The translations under genes and the position numbers were made by a program. A stretch of DNA of 64,000 nt. Origin: a bacterium. Its GTDB lineage: Bacteria > Cyanobacteriota > Vampirovibrionia > Vampirovibrionales > Vampirovibrionaceae. The stretch spans positions 801,994 to 865,993 of the forward strand of contig JAUIEU010000001.1 in the NCBI GenBank assembly GCA_030429585.1. Direction: 5' to 3'. This document shows positions 50,599-59,936 of this stretch, piece by piece (positions within the stretch are counted from its first letter, which is position 1; every line of letters begins with the position of its first letter). Below the pieces are notes generated by a model. The model searched no databases. It was not told the DNA's origin and saw only the letters and a program-made list of their open reading frames with translations.

Positions 50599-52287
50599 AT
50601 GCTGTCGTCGGTATCGGTACACAATATAGCTATTCTGGATGAAGTCTCCGTTGAGTTTCAGCCAGAATTAACCGTGATTACGGGCGAAACCGGCAGCGGC
50701 AAAAGCATCCTGATTGAATCCATTGCGCTGGCCTTTGGGCAAAAAATATCACCAAAAACCATCCTTCGCCACGGCACGGAACGTGGGTTTGTAGAACTGC
50801 AATTTACCCATGTACCCACGCTACCGGCTAAATTAGTAGAAGCCCTTGGGTTAGACAGCCAGCCGGATGAATTGGTCATTCGGCGAGAATTTAGCCCCAC
50901 CACCAGCCGCTACCGGGTAGAAGGCACCCCCGTTACCGCCGATGTGGCCAGCCAGTTACGGCCCTATTTGGTAGATTTACACGGCCAGCACGACCTTACC
51001 AGCCTGTTTGAGCCAGAACATCACCGAAAACTACTGGACAGTTTAGGCGATAATGATTTTCAATCCACACTAGCCGAGCACAAAACTATCTACGGCCAGT
51101 GGCGCCTACTGCAACGACAAATTGAGGCCATCCATACCCAACGGGCCGAATTTGAAAAGCAGCAAGAATTTTTTAAATTCCAGTACAACGAGCTAAAAGC
51201 CGCCAACCTTGGCGATGCGGAAGAAGACCACACCTTACGCGACCAACTCGCCCGCATGAAGAACGCCGAGCATGTTATTACGGCGTGCGATAACACGCAA
51301 CAAGCCCTGCTTTATGGCACAGATAGCAGCGGCAGCATGGTAGATGCACTCGAAAATTTAGGCGGCCAATACCGAAAATTATCCGCCAGCGGCGAAGCTG
51401 ATTTTGATGCCTACCACCAACGCCTAAGTAATTTAACCGCCGAACTGCGCACCCTTGCCGATGATGTTGCCAAAACCCAGCACGCCGTTAGCCTAAGCCC
51501 TGCCGAATTAGATACCGCAGTAGAACGGCTGGATACGTTAGAAAAAATTCGCCGAAAATTCGGCCCCACCCTGCACCATGCCATTGCAGAACGCGACCGC
51601 CTTGCTGGCTTGCTGGGCGATGCCGAAGACAGCGATGACGAACTGGCCTTGCTAGAGCAACAAGCCGGCAAGCTGGCCAGGCAGCTAGATGGTTTAAGCG
51701 CAACGCTATCGGCCACTCGCCAAACACTGGCCAAGCAGCTTGCAGATGACATGACCCCCCAACTAAAAGAGCTGGCCCTGCCCGCCGCCCGTTTTGACGT
51801 GATGGTGGCCCCAACAACCCACCGGCACGAGCATGGCAGCGATGCGGTAGAGTTTGGTTTTAGCGCTAACCCCGGCGAACCTATCCGACCCTTACAAGCG
51901 GTGGCCAGCGGCGGCGAATTAAGCCGTGTGCTGCTGGGGCTAAAAGTATTGGCTGCCCGCCACGCCCACGTGGGCACCCTAGTATTTGATGAAATTGATA
52001 CTGGCATTAGCGGCCCCACCGCCAAAGCCGTGGCCAACAAGCTAAAAGCGCTGGCCGCCCATGGTTTACAAGTACTGTGCATTACCCACCAGCCATTAGT
52101 AGCGGCTGCTGGCCAGCACCATTTGCATGTAGAAAAACAACTACATGACAACCATGTAACCGTTATTGTGCATACCTACCACGGTAATGACGACGCCCGC
52201 CGCGCCATACTAGCCACCCTAACCACCGGCGAAGCCACCACCGATGACGCTGACCAACTGGCCCGTCAGCTGCTGGCCCAAGCGTAA
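50599..52287 (+). CDS. recN: DNA repair protein RecN
   Basis: A 562-residue SMC-like ATPase for double-strand-break repair. Walker A is ITGETGSGKSILIESIALA, the ABC signature is ASGGELSRVLLGLK and Walker B is LVFDEIDTGISGPTAK. The middle region (about 155-365) is a coiled coil. RecN gathers broken ends before RecA-dependent repair. The ATG at 50599 is preferred over a TTG four codons upstream, by alignment to the RecN N-terminus LSSVSVHNIAILDEV. Confidence 0.95.
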   Translation: MLSSVSVHNIAILDEVSVEFQPELTVITGETGSGKSILIESIALAFGQKISPKTILRHGTERGFVELQFTHVPTLPAKLVEALGLDSQPDELVIRREFSPTTSRYRVEGTPVTADVASQLRPYLVDLHGQHDLTSLFEPEHHRKLLDSLGDNDFQSTLAEHKTIYGQWRLLQRQIEAIHTQRAEFEKQQEFFKFQYNELKAANLGDAEEDHTLRDQLARMKNAEHVITACDNTQQALLYGTDSSGSMVDALENLGGQYRKLSASGEADFDAYHQRLSNLTAELRTLADDVAKTQHAVSLSPAELDTAVERLDTLEKIRRKFGPTLHHAIAERDRLAGLLGDAEDSDDELALLEQQAGKLARQLDGLSATLSATRQTLAKQLADDMTPQLKELALPAARFDVMVAPTTHRHEHGSDAVEFGFSANPGEPIRPLQAVASGGELSRVLLGLKVLAARHAHVGTLVFDEIDTGISGPTAKAVANKLKALAAHGLQVLCITHQPLVAAAGQHHLHVEKQLHDNHVTVIVHTYHGNDDARRAILATLTTGEATTDDADQLARQLLAQA

Positions 52288-52372
52288 GGTTAAGAAATTG
52301 CATATCGTCACTAGCGGCTGAGGCTGGTGCGAGGTGAAGGTGAAAATACCCATACATAAAATTGCCCTTCAC

Positions 52373-52412
52373 AAAAAAAATCGCGGTAGGAAGAGGGGGA
52401 AGGTCTACCGCG
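52373..52412 (-). terminator. Terminator of the Gly/Met/Pro-rich gene
   Basis: On the minus strand CGCGGTAG pairs with CTACCGCG over a 15-base loop, followed by A and eight T. Confidence 0.82.
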
Positions 52413-52578
52413 AGGATTGGAAAAGGGGCACACCATGGGTGCGTCCCTTCTGTGTGTGTAGGAGGGGGATCTAGGGGAATGGAAAATTGGTATGGTGTGG
52501 TCGGTAATGTGTCATTGGGTGTGGTGTAGTCGTTTCGTGTTAATTCATGGGTCAATCGTTATAGTGGCAAAAGCTTGG

Positions 52579-53817
52579 CTAGTAGGTATTCATGCCTGTG
52601 TAAGGTGTCCCGGCACTATAAGCCATAGAGGTATAATCCGTTGGGGCGCCGCCGCCACCCGGCATGCCCATGTTTAAACTGTGGTAGGCATCCATGGGGC
52701 TGGGTATGCCGCCCATGGCACCCATGCCGCTAAGGCCAGCGCTTGGGTTAGTGGCCGCCATTGGGTTTGCTCCTAACGAGGCCATGGTCGGATCCATGCC
52801 GTAGCCCACTTGCCCGTATGGGTTGCTGCCTTGGCTTTGCATCGCCATTAATTGTTGTTGTTGGGCGAGTTGGGCTTGGTTACCACCGCCGCCAAATAGT
52901 TTTTTACCGAGTGAAAACGCGGTAAGGCCTAGGGCCAACGCACCAGTTATCCAGCCCAATGGGCCAGCGAAACCAAGGCCGGTTAGCACACTGCGCAAGG
53001 AAAACTTAGTGATAATTTTACCCGCCGCATTGGCTACCGCCGGTGCCGCATTGCGCACCGGTTGGCCCATGGATTTAAGCCAGCCTAGTGCTTTGCCCCA
53101 TTTAGAAGTAGCGCTACCAGACAGGTTAATGCCACCTGTCCATAATTTATTTAAAAAGCTGCCGGGCTTGGCTTTTAAGCCCCATTTATTCTTCACCGTG
53201 TTACTGATTTTAGTACCCCAGTCCCACATCTTTTTATCATAATTATTGACCAGTTTGGTTAAACCAAACATGGGTTTTTTCCAGCCTGTTAGGCCCTTAG
53301 CACCAACTCCATTAGATAAGCGCGCCATTAACGACCCACCCGCTGAGTTCTTGCCAATAAACGCCGCTGGGAATAACAATAACCCGGGCATAAAAATCCA
53401 CATCTGCAAGTCGTAAAACTTCTTAAAAAACTTGCCAAATAGCGTAGTGGGCTCTTTTTTATGGTTGGCGGCATGGCCCGCCATACCCATGGCACTACCA
53501 CCTAATGCTTGAGGTGCCCCTACCGGGTTGCCGTAGGCATCCATGCCACCATGCACCCCAGCGCGACCACTGCTAGCCAGCCCGTGTAAAAACATTTCTG
53601 GGTTCGGGGGTGGCATCATCGGGATGTTAGACGCAAAGTGTGTGCCACCATACAAATCACCACCAGCGGACATAGCAGGCCCAGAAACGGCCGGCTGGCC
53701 AAACCCTGGGCCCATACTTGCCCCCAGGCTAGCACTTGGATTCACGCCCATGCCGTGCCCAACCCCATACGGGTTACCGGCAAATTGATTCAGCATACTG
53801 GTAGCATCGGCTGCCAT
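52579..53817 (-). CDS. Large Gly/Met/Pro-rich protein with hydrophobic centre
   Basis: A 412-residue protein I do not recognise. Residues 1-120 and 310-412 are low-complexity and rich in Gly, Met, Pro, Asn and Tyr (for example GMGVNPSASLGASMGPGFG and GMGAMGGIPSPMDAYHSLNMG). The centre contains MWIFMPGLLLFPAAFIG, a Lys/Trp-rich amphipathic part (KKMWDWGTKISNTVKNKWGLK), and SVLTGLGFAGPLGWITGALALGLTAF, so it is probably membrane-associated with one to three helices. No signal peptide. It has its own terminator. It could be a structural or surface protein. Confidence 0.65.
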   Translation of the reverse strand: MAADATSMLNQFAGNPYGVGHGMGVNPSASLGASMGPGFGQPAVSGPAMSAGGDLYGGTHFASNIPMMPPPNPEMFLHGLASSGRAGVHGGMDAYGNPVGAPQALGGSAMGMAGHAANHKKEPTTLFGKFFKKFYDLQMWIFMPGLLLFPAAFIGKNSAGGSLMARLSNGVGAKGLTGWKKPMFGLTKLVNNYDKKMWDWGTKISNTVKNKWGLKAKPGSFLNKLWTGGINLSGSATSKWGKALGWLKSMGQPVRNAAPAVANAAGKIITKFSLRSVLTGLGFAGPLGWITGALALGLTAFSLGKKLFGGGGNQAQLAQQQQLMAMQSQGSNPYGQVGYGMDPTMASLGANPMAATNPSAGLSGMGAMGGIPSPMDAYHSLNMGMPGGGGAPTDYTSMAYSAGTPYTGMNTY

Positions 53818-54245
53818 GTGGCGAACGTGTCCTAAATCTCTCTATATTCCGTAATACCTAATTTACTTAAGTACATTGGAAACAGTTGGTGACTCTCTTC
53901 TTAGGGTAAGGGCATATACCTTACCTATTCTCTCCAAACCATAGTAACCATTCGGTTTTGGCCTATAGCACTATTAGCTTGTGTGGATAAAACCCATTTA
54001 CTAGCGTTTTGTGACAGTTACCCCCAAAAAAGCAGTTTAATTCGTTACATTGTGCCGATTTCCAACCGACTACAGTATATAGCCATTGGTATACTAAAAC
54101 AGCATACTATGTTACGGAAATAACAATTAATGTAACAGATTTATTCAGAATCCCGTCCCAACCTCCGACACTGTAATCATCAGAAGGTCGTGTTAAAGCA
54201 ATCAACATTTACTTTTAAAACAAGCTTATTGGGAGTGTCTTACTC
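53818..54245. other. Divergent intergenic region with one DnaA-box match
   Basis: About 430 AT-rich bases between the Gly/Met/Pro-rich gene and the TPR-protease. No gene is seen. A perfect E. coli-type DnaA box (TGTGGATAA) is at 53982-53990. Several AT-rich hexamers could be -10 elements, but no pair is convincing. Confidence 0.4.
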
Positions 54246-55085
54246 ATGGGTCGTGTGTTTTGTCATGCTAATTTTTTAAACAAACGGGTGGCCAGCCTAC
54301 TTAGTATCGCTGTAGCCGTTACCTTAACCGCCGGCATGTTTATTGTAGGGGCAGATGCCAGCAACGGTTACCCACAGGGGTTTGAAAGCACCTATCGCCA
54401 AGGGGTGTTGGCGTATCGTAATGGGGATTACAGCAAGGCGCTAAACAACCTGCAAGAAGCCGAAGACCTAAGCCCAGGCCATGTAAACACCCAATACTAC
54501 TTAGCCATTGTGCTAGACAAACTGGCCCGCGGCCAAGAAGCCGCCAAGTACTATGCCTTGGTAAGCGAATTTGGCACCGAAAACCGCATTACCGGCTATG
54601 CCCGCCAGCGCTTACGCGATTTAAAAGTAGCCATGAATTTACCGGATAACCACACCGTCGTGGCCCAAAATGTAAACACACTGGGTGCCAACGAATCCAC
54701 CATGGCGGTGGCCATACCATTAATGGGCCAGCAAAACGCCCTAATGGTAAACGCCAGCATTAACAACGAGGTAAGCGGTACCTTTATTGTGGATACCGGC
54801 GCCACCTACACCAGCATTAGCAGCGAAATGGCTCGCCAGTTAAAAGGCCAGCTACGCACCATTGGCCACGTGCGGATTACCACCGCCAACGGCCAAATTG
54901 AAGTACCCAAGGTACTGATTAAAGAAGTAAACATTAACGGCCTGGTGGCCCGCAATGTAGAAGCCACCATTATTGACCTACACAAAGGCGGCAAGTTTGA
55001 TGGCCTACTGGGCTTAAGCTTCATTCGTAACTTTCAGCTAACCATTGACCCTAAGGCCAACCGTCTCGTTTTCCGTACCGTTTAA
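54246..55085 (+). CDS. Secreted TPR and retropepsin-like aspartic protease
   Basis: A 279-residue protein. A membrane or signal segment lies at about 18-35 (LLSIAVAVTLTAGMFIVG, followed by ADAS). Residues 45-125 form two to three tetratricopeptide repeats (YRQGVLAYRNGDYSKALNNLQEAEDLSP, NTQYYLAIVLDKLARGQEAAKYY). Residues 155-279 are a retropepsin-like domain with the active-site FIVDTGATYTSIS and the C-terminal FDGLLGLSFIRNF. Such single-lobe aspartic proteases act as dimers. The exported position suggests envelope processing; the substrate is unknown. Confidence 0.85.
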   Translation: MGRVFCHANFLNKRVASLLSIAVAVTLTAGMFIVGADASNGYPQGFESTYRQGVLAYRNGDYSKALNNLQEAEDLSPGHVNTQYYLAIVLDKLARGQEAAKYYALVSEFGTENRITGYARQRLRDLKVAMNLPDNHTVVAQNVNTLGANESTMAVAIPLMGQQNALMVNASINNEVSGTFIVDTGATYTSISSEMARQLKGQLRTIGHVRITTANGQIEVPKVLIKEVNINGLVARNVEATIIDLHKGGKFDGLLGLSFIRNFQLTIDPKANRLVFRTV

Positions 55086-55456
55086 ACATTACTGTAAGTG
55101 GGTAAATCAAGTTCAATTATTCAACCTTTAATTATTTAAATTAACGCAACTTAGTTCAACTTATCTCAATTATTAAACATTATCGTCAATTATTTAAACG
55201 TAAGTGGGTTAAATTATCTAACAATTTGGTGTTCTTTTGGGAATCAATGCCTCGACTGTGTTCTACAGCCGGGGCATTGATGGGTTTTATGCACTGGTGT
55301 ATTGGGTTGTTCGTTTATAGAAAGGAGGGAGAGGGAAAGAAAGCTATCAAAAAGTAAAACGATACCCGGTGGTGGTTCACCTCACTGGGTATAGTCATTG
55401 TATCGGCAATAGCAACAACGCCCTATATTGGCCAAAGGATTACCTTTTTTCTAAGC
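55086..55456. other. AT-rich intergenic region with short direct repeats
   Basis: About 370 bases with no gene. TCAATTATT occurs three times (55113-55121, 55166-55174, 55186-55194), GTAAGTGGG twice (55094-55102, 55200-55208), and AATTATTTAAA twice (55130-55140, 55188-55198). A strong terminator follows at 55243-55287. The last 160 bases show nothing clear. Confidence 0.5.
55243..55287 (+). terminator. Terminator after the TPR-protease gene
   Basis: ATCAATGCC pairs with GGCATTGAT, the stem continues inwards (CTGT/ACAG), and GGGTTTT follows. Confidence 0.8.
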
Positions 55457-55678
55457 TTATTGGTTAGTATTTGGCTTTGTTCGGCGCGGCCTTAAGCGAG
55501 TAGCATTTACTAATTTTAGTTGATCTTCTATTGATAAATCTTGAAATTTTCGACCGTCTAAATACTGTTGACGCCCTTTCGCCTTATCTAATAAGCTTGG
55601 CTTATTTTCTGAATCGGAGGAAGAGATAGTAGAAGTACCTTTGAACAAAGGGGATACATTTGTCATTACTAACATCAT
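55457..55678 (-). CDS. Small hypothetical protein with N-terminal SPLFKG motif
   Basis: A 73-residue protein: TNVSPLFKGTSTISSSDSENKPS near the start is related to the Ser-Pro-x-Phe-Gly pattern of other small proteins here. The rest is charged (LLDKAKGRQQYLDGRKFQDLSIEDQLKLVNATRLRPRRTK). No signal peptide or membrane helix. The ATG at 55678 has GGGAA upstream; ATGs at 55675 and 55666 are alternatives. It lies after argS, convergent with the preceding intergenic region. No family is recognised. Confidence 0.5.
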   Translation of the reverse strand: MMLVMTNVSPLFKGTSTISSSDSENKPSLLDKAKGRQQYLDGRKFQDLSIEDQLKLVNATRLRPRRTKPNTNQ

Positions 55679-55749
55679 TATATTCCCACTATTAATTAGA
55701 AAAATTCAAGTTACTCATTTAAAAAGCAAAACCATTATAATTATTGCCT

Positions 55750-57675
55750 TTACATGCTATTGGGAGCACTTACGCCAAGCAGGGCCAAGCCCTGGGCCAG
55801 GGTGCGCTGCACCGCTAATACCAACGCCAATCGGGCATGGGTACGGGCCGTATCCTCGCCTAAAATGCGGCACGCATTATACACCTTATGGAACTGGGCC
55901 GCCACCTCTTGCACATAACGGGCCACCCCATGGGGCGAGCGGGTTTGGGCCGCATAAATAACGGTGGGTTCTAATCTATCCAGCAGCACCAATAGCTCGG
56001 CAATTTCCGCATTGGCGGTGTCGTCGTCGTCCGCAAACAGGGGCGCCAACAGTGCCTCCGTTGGGTTTGCTGTTAAGGCCGCCAAGGCGTCTTCGGTAAT
56101 CCAAGGCGGGGTAGGTGTATCGCTGGTTTGGGGCGGGTGTAAGGCATTGCGCACAATACTGGCACAGCGGGCATGGGCATACTGCACATAAAACACCGGG
56201 TTATCATTATTGGCACTTTTGGCCAAATCCACATCAAAATCCAGGGCTGTATCCGCACTTTGCTTTACCATCCAAAACCGAACGGCATCCGCACCTACGT
56301 CATCCACCACATCAGCCAGGGTTAGCATTTTTCGGCGTTTACCCATACGCTCACGTTCGCCATCAATCACCAAATTCACCAATTGGCCCAACACAATTTC
56401 AAACTTAGGGTCTGCGTTGTCGGTTAAGTGGCCCAAGGCCACCATCGCCGCCCGCAGGCGAGCTATGTAACCGTGGTGGTCTGCCCCCCAAATATTAACA
56501 ATGCGGTTGTATTGGGGTTGGCCGTTATCATCTTGGCGTAGGTATTTTTGGTCGTGGTAAGCAATATCCGCAGCCAAATAGGTTTTTTGACCACCGGATT
56601 TAACCAACACCCGGTCTTTTTCATCGCCCAAGGCTTCGGATTTTAACCATAGGGCGCCATCTTGCTCGTAGGCAAAGCCGGTGGTTTTAAGCCGCTGCAA
56701 CATGACCTCCACCGCACCGCGGTCGTACAGCATCTCTTTTTCGCTAAACCAGGCTTCAAAGTTCACATCCAAGCTGGCGAGCAATTGTTGCTGCTCTACC
56801 ATTAAGGTTTGGTGGGCGAAAGGCTGTACATGCTGCGTTATCCACGCCAGATGGCTGGCCTGCAAACCATACGTATTGTCTTCCGCCAGCGGGCCTGTGT
56901 TGGGGAGTTGTTGCCAAATCCCCAGCAGGGCTTGTACATCCGCATCACTGGCCTGGGCTAAATACCCACGAGCAAGGTCCGTGACATAAGCGCCTGGGTA
57001 CGGGTACTCCATCGCCAAGGGCACATCCGGCAGCTTGCCAGCCTCAATTAGCGGTTCTCGCGTCCGCAACCATAAAGAAATCGCGATCTTCTGCATTTGG
57101 CTGCCGGCGTCATTCACATAAAACTCTGGCGTAACCGTTGCCCCACAATGGCGCAAAATCCGCACCAAACTATCGCCCAAGGCGGCCCAGCGGCCGTGGC
57201 CAATGTGCAACGGCCCCGTTGGGTTGGCAGACACATATTCCAGCAGCATGGCCTCGTGGGCCATGGCCGTGTTTTTACCCAAGTCCGGGGTGCTTAGCAT
57301 CTGTTGCAGGGCGCGTGTAAACACAATGGGCTTCAGCGTCACGTTTACAAAGCCCGCCACCGTCGCCACAGAGAATAACGCTTCCATCCCAACCGTGCTA
57401 CGCAAGGCATCCGCCAATGCCTCAGCAATCAGGGGCGGGGCTTTTTTAAGCTGGCGTGCCCACGGCGATACATTTAAAGCATAATGCCCGTGGGCCTTAT
57501 CGCGGGGGCGTTCTATGCGGGTCGCCGCCAATAGTTCGTCAATAGCGCTGCCGGTAAAAAAATCACTGGCGGCAAGTGCGGTGTGTACGGTTGCCTTAAG
57601 CCACCCTTCCAAGGTGGGGTGAGATTGGGGTTTAGTTGCCACGGCCACAGGGTTACTTTCTACAATAAATATCAT
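55750..57675 (-). CDS. argS: Arginyl-tRNA synthetase
   Basis: A 641-residue class I synthetase. The HIGH motif is EYVSANPTGPLHIGHGRWAALGD, the second catalytic loop is GERERMGKRRKMLTLADV (KMSK equivalent), and the C-terminal DALR domain holds the anticodon-binding helices (VQYAHARCASIVR, VARYVQEVAAQFHKVYNACRI, ALVLAVQRTLAQGLALLGVSAP). The N-terminal Arg-tRNA D-loop domain is present. Length is slightly above the usual 560-590. Confidence 0.95.
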   Translation of the reverse strand: MIFIVESNPVAVATKPQSHPTLEGWLKATVHTALAASDFFTGSAIDELLAATRIERPRDKAHGHYALNVSPWARQLKKAPPLIAEALADALRSTVGMEALFSVATVAGFVNVTLKPIVFTRALQQMLSTPDLGKNTAMAHEAMLLEYVSANPTGPLHIGHGRWAALGDSLVRILRHCGATVTPEFYVNDAGSQMQKIAISLWLRTREPLIEAGKLPDVPLAMEYPYPGAYVTDLARGYLAQASDADVQALLGIWQQLPNTGPLAEDNTYGLQASHLAWITQHVQPFAHQTLMVEQQQLLASLDVNFEAWFSEKEMLYDRGAVEVMLQRLKTTGFAYEQDGALWLKSEALGDEKDRVLVKSGGQKTYLAADIAYHDQKYLRQDDNGQPQYNRIVNIWGADHHGYIARLRAAMVALGHLTDNADPKFEIVLGQLVNLVIDGERERMGKRRKMLTLADVVDDVGADAVRFWMVKQSADTALDFDVDLAKSANNDNPVFYVQYAHARCASIVRNALHPPQTSDTPTPPWITEDALAALTANPTEALLAPLFADDDDTANAEIAELLVLLDRLEPTVIYAAQTRSPHGVARYVQEVAAQFHKVYNACRILGEDTARTHARLALVLAVQRTLAQGLALLGVSAPNSM

Positions 57676-57698
57676 CGTTACTCTAATAGAATCCTAAC

Positions 57699-57731
57699 AA
57701 AAACAGCCGCTAGGCGGGTAACCTGCGGCTG
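57699..57731 (-). terminator. Terminator of blaI
   Basis: On the minus strand CAGCCGC pairs with GCGGCTG, extended by AGG/CCT, followed by TTTTT. Confidence 0.82.
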
Positions 57732-57756
57732 CTTTTAAAAGGTTAAAAGGGTAAAG

Positions 57757-58191
57757 CTAAACGGTGGTAGCCGCCGTTAGCCCCTGAATTTCTCGCATTT
57801 GGTTTAGCGAACGAGTACGTTCAAACATGGATTCTGCGGTAATTTCTGCCACGTTGCTGCCCGGGCTTAAGCGCTGCAAGCAGGTGGTTAGCTTGGTTAC
57901 ATCACCCTGAAAGTACTGGTGCAACACTTTGGAGAGTGCCACCATGCCCGCCTCATCTCGTTTTAAGATGGTGGCATACAGGTACTTTTTGCCATCCTTA
58001 CGGCGGCTGGCCATGCGCTTATCCACCAGTCTATCCAACACGGTTTTAACAGTGGTATAGGCCCATGTTTTTTTAGATGAGTTGATGCGCACCTGCACAT
58101 CACCCACAAATACTTTTTCAGCCCCTACATGCTCTAAATCCCATAGAGCATTGAGGATGATGTTTTCTAAATCGCCTTGTTTTAGATCCAT
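57757..58191 (-). CDS. blaI: BlaI/MecI-family transcriptional regulator
   Basis: A 144-residue winged-helix repressor. LKQGDLENIILNALWDLEHVGAEKVFVGDVQVRINSSKKTWAYTTVKTVLDRLVDKRMASRRKDGKKYLY is the DNA-binding domain of the BlaI/MecI/CopY family, followed by a dimerisation region. In staphylococci BlaI represses beta-lactamase and is cleaved through BlaR1; related regulators control copper transport or ATP synthesis genes. No BlaR1-type peptidase or beta-lactamase is adjacent. The ATG at 58191, with GGAGA upstream, is preferred. Confidence 0.88.
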   Translation of the reverse strand: MDLKQGDLENIILNALWDLEHVGAEKVFVGDVQVRINSSKKTWAYTTVKTVLDRLVDKRMASRRKDGKKYLYATILKRDEAGMVALSKVLHQYFQGDVTKLTTCLQRLSPGSNVAEITAESMFERTRSLNQMREIQGLTAATTV

Positions 58192-58626
58192 TAGAATGGC
58201 TTCTCCAGAAAAAAATAAAACCAACGGTACAGAAAACTGCAGGGCTGTTAAGACACCCTGACGCTCCGCATATAATACTTGGTGCACAATGGGTTGATTT
58301 AGTTACGGGGTAACGAGTCTTCCACTAAAAACAAACCTTGTACGAGCACAATGCCCAGCGGTACCTTCTGATGAGAACAACACCGGGGTAACATTGACTT
58401 GTTGCCATTAGCGAAAACGCTTTAGCACCAAGAGAATGTAATGTGCTTAGACTTAGAAGTATAGGGAAAACTACCGGTACAAATCAATGGGATTTAACAA
58501 TTCTTGCTGTAACATTTTATCAAGCTATTCCGGCTTTTCCGCTTGACAGACGAAAAACGAGAGGTCAAGCCCAGGCCTCTAAGAATCTTTTCCACTTGGA
58601 ACGAAGGCCCTGACACACAGGGTTTG
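58192..58626. other. Intergenic region upstream of blaI
   Basis: About 435 bases without a convincing gene, between the CoA-transferase operon end and blaI. It should hold the blaI promoter. An imperfect dyad TACAG-AAAA-CTGCA (58228-58241), 36 bases before the blaI ATG, could be an autoregulatory site. CCCTG/CAGGG near 58610 is a small hairpin. Nothing else is clear. Confidence 0.4.
58228..58241. promoter_or_regulatory. Imperfect dyad near the blaI start, possible operator
   Basis: TACAG and CTGCA are near-perfect inverted halves around AAAA. BlaI-family sites contain TACA/TGTA halves, which this only partly matches. Confidence 0.2.
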
Positions 58627-59310
58627 CTAGACTGCAGCAGCACAAACACCTTGCCCAAAGGTCATCTCTGGTACGGTGTTTGGCACAACCAATGTGGCCT
58701 GGGTTTTCTCGCGGATCTCATCCACACTGACGCCAGGGGCACGCTCTAGTAGGTGGAAGCCATCTTCACGGCGCTCTAGCACTGCTAAATCCGTCACCAC
58801 TTTGGTCACACAATTAACGCCCGTTAAGGGTAAAGTGCACTCTTTTAATATTTTAGAGTCGCCTTTTTTATTGGCATGCTGCATGGCCACAATAATATTA
58901 CGCGCACTGGCCACCAAATCCATAGCACCGCCCATCCCCTTAACCAGCTTGCCCGGTATCATCCAACTGGCTATATTACCCGCTTCGTCTACTTCAAAGG
59001 CGCCTAACACGGTTAAATCCACATGCCCACCACGAATCATGGCAAAGCTTTCGGCGCTGCTAAAAAAGTTAGCGCCCGGCACTGTGGTTACGGTTTGCTT
59101 GCCAGCGTTAATCAAGTCAGGGTCAATGGTATCTTCGGTAGGGAATTCGCCCATGCCCCAAATGCCGTTTTCGCTTTGTAGCATTACTTCTATGCCCTTA
59201 GGGATGTAATTAGCCACCAGCGTGGGGATACCAATACCCAAATTAACGCTAGCCCCATCCGTCATTTCTTGCGCAATACGCTGGGCAATTTGGTCACGAG
59301 TTAAGGCCAT
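58627..59310 (-). CDS. scoB: 3-oxoacid CoA-transferase subunit B
   Basis: A 227-residue beta subunit of a family I CoA-transferase. The catalytic Glu lies in [10 protein letters not shown] near residue 47, preceded by [16 protein letters not shown]. The C-terminal [11 protein letters not shown] is typical of the subunit. The enzyme moves CoA between succinyl-CoA (or acetyl-CoA) and acetoacetate or other acids, in acid uptake or ketone-body use. Its partner scoA is upstream, separated by a membrane-protein gene. Confidence 0.92.
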   Translation of the reverse strand: MALTRDQIAQRIAQEMTDGASVNLGIGIPTLVANYIPKGIEVMLQSENGIWGMGEFPTEDTIDPDLINAGKQTVTTVPGANFFSSAESFAMIRGGHVDLTVLGAFEVDEAGNIASWMIPGKLVKGMGGAMDLVASARNIIVAMQHANKKGDSKILKECTLPLTGVNCVTKVVTDLAVLERREDGFHLLERAPGVSVDEIREKTQATLVVPNTVPEMTFGQGVCAAAV

Positions 59311-59345
59311 CAGGGTGGCTCCTTCTAAAAATTAATGGATAACAG

Positions 59346-59912
59346 CTAAACCGTTTTGGGCTGGTTTTTTAGGTAGGAGCAAACCACAAATTTACCCACA
59401 ACTAATGCAGCGATAGCAAAGCCAATAATTAAGTCCAGCGCGGTAGGCCATAAAAACTCTAGCGGGAAATACCACCAGTTCCACTGCGGCACCAATTCAG
59501 CAATGGCCAACATGGCGCCAATGGCCAGTCCGTAACCCGCTACTGCTTTAGGGCTACCTGGTTTAAGGCCTAGCAACAAGATGGTTAGCAAGCCCGCCAT
59601 CACCACATCCATTGCAAATTCAATCATCATATATTGGGCCATATTGCGTTGCATGGCGCCTTTTGCATTAAACGACATAAACACAAATGGTAGACGCGAC
59701 GCCAGTTCGGGGTGATCTTCTGAGCAGGGGGCAATATACACGCCAGACCCTTCTGTCGCCATCGATTGAATTGCCGTAACCGACGCTTCTGGATTGGGTA
59801 GTTTATGGAACGATTGCATGTGGAACGGCAGCGCCATCCACGAAATCATCATCACCACAAACAGGGTAATGCCGCCCAGCAAGGCGCCTTTAACAACCGT
59901 TTTTGCACACAT
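59346..59912 (-). CDS. Hypothetical four-helix membrane protein
   Basis: A 188-residue membrane protein with helices at about 7-27, 95-115, 122-142 and 150-180. The loop between the first two holds PNPEASVTAIQSMATEGSGVYIAP with a Cys/Glu/Asp segment. FHMQSFHKLPNP after the first helix is distinctive. I recognise no family with certainty. It sits between the two CoA-transferase subunits with gaps of about 25-35 bases, so it is co-transcribed and may serve acid transport or anchoring. Confidence 0.7.
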   Translation of the reverse strand: MCAKTVVKGALLGGITLFVVMMISWMALPFHMQSFHKLPNPEASVTAIQSMATEGSGVYIAPCSEDHPELASRLPFVFMSFNAKGAMQRNMAQYMMIEFAMDVVMAGLLTILLLGLKPGSPKAVAGYGLAIGAMLAIAELVPQWNWWYFPLEFLWPTALDLIIGFAIAALVVGKFVVCSYLKNQPKTV

Positions 59913-59936
59913 AAGTATTCTCCTAATTCGTTAAAG

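Noticed and set aside
51411-52151. Antisense open frame of 246 codons inside recN
   Set aside because: Shadow of recN; composition Ser/Cys/Trp-rich and no family motif.
58543-58749. Plus-strand open frame of 68 codons
   Set aside because: TTG start without ribosome site and overlaps the end of scoB on the other strand.
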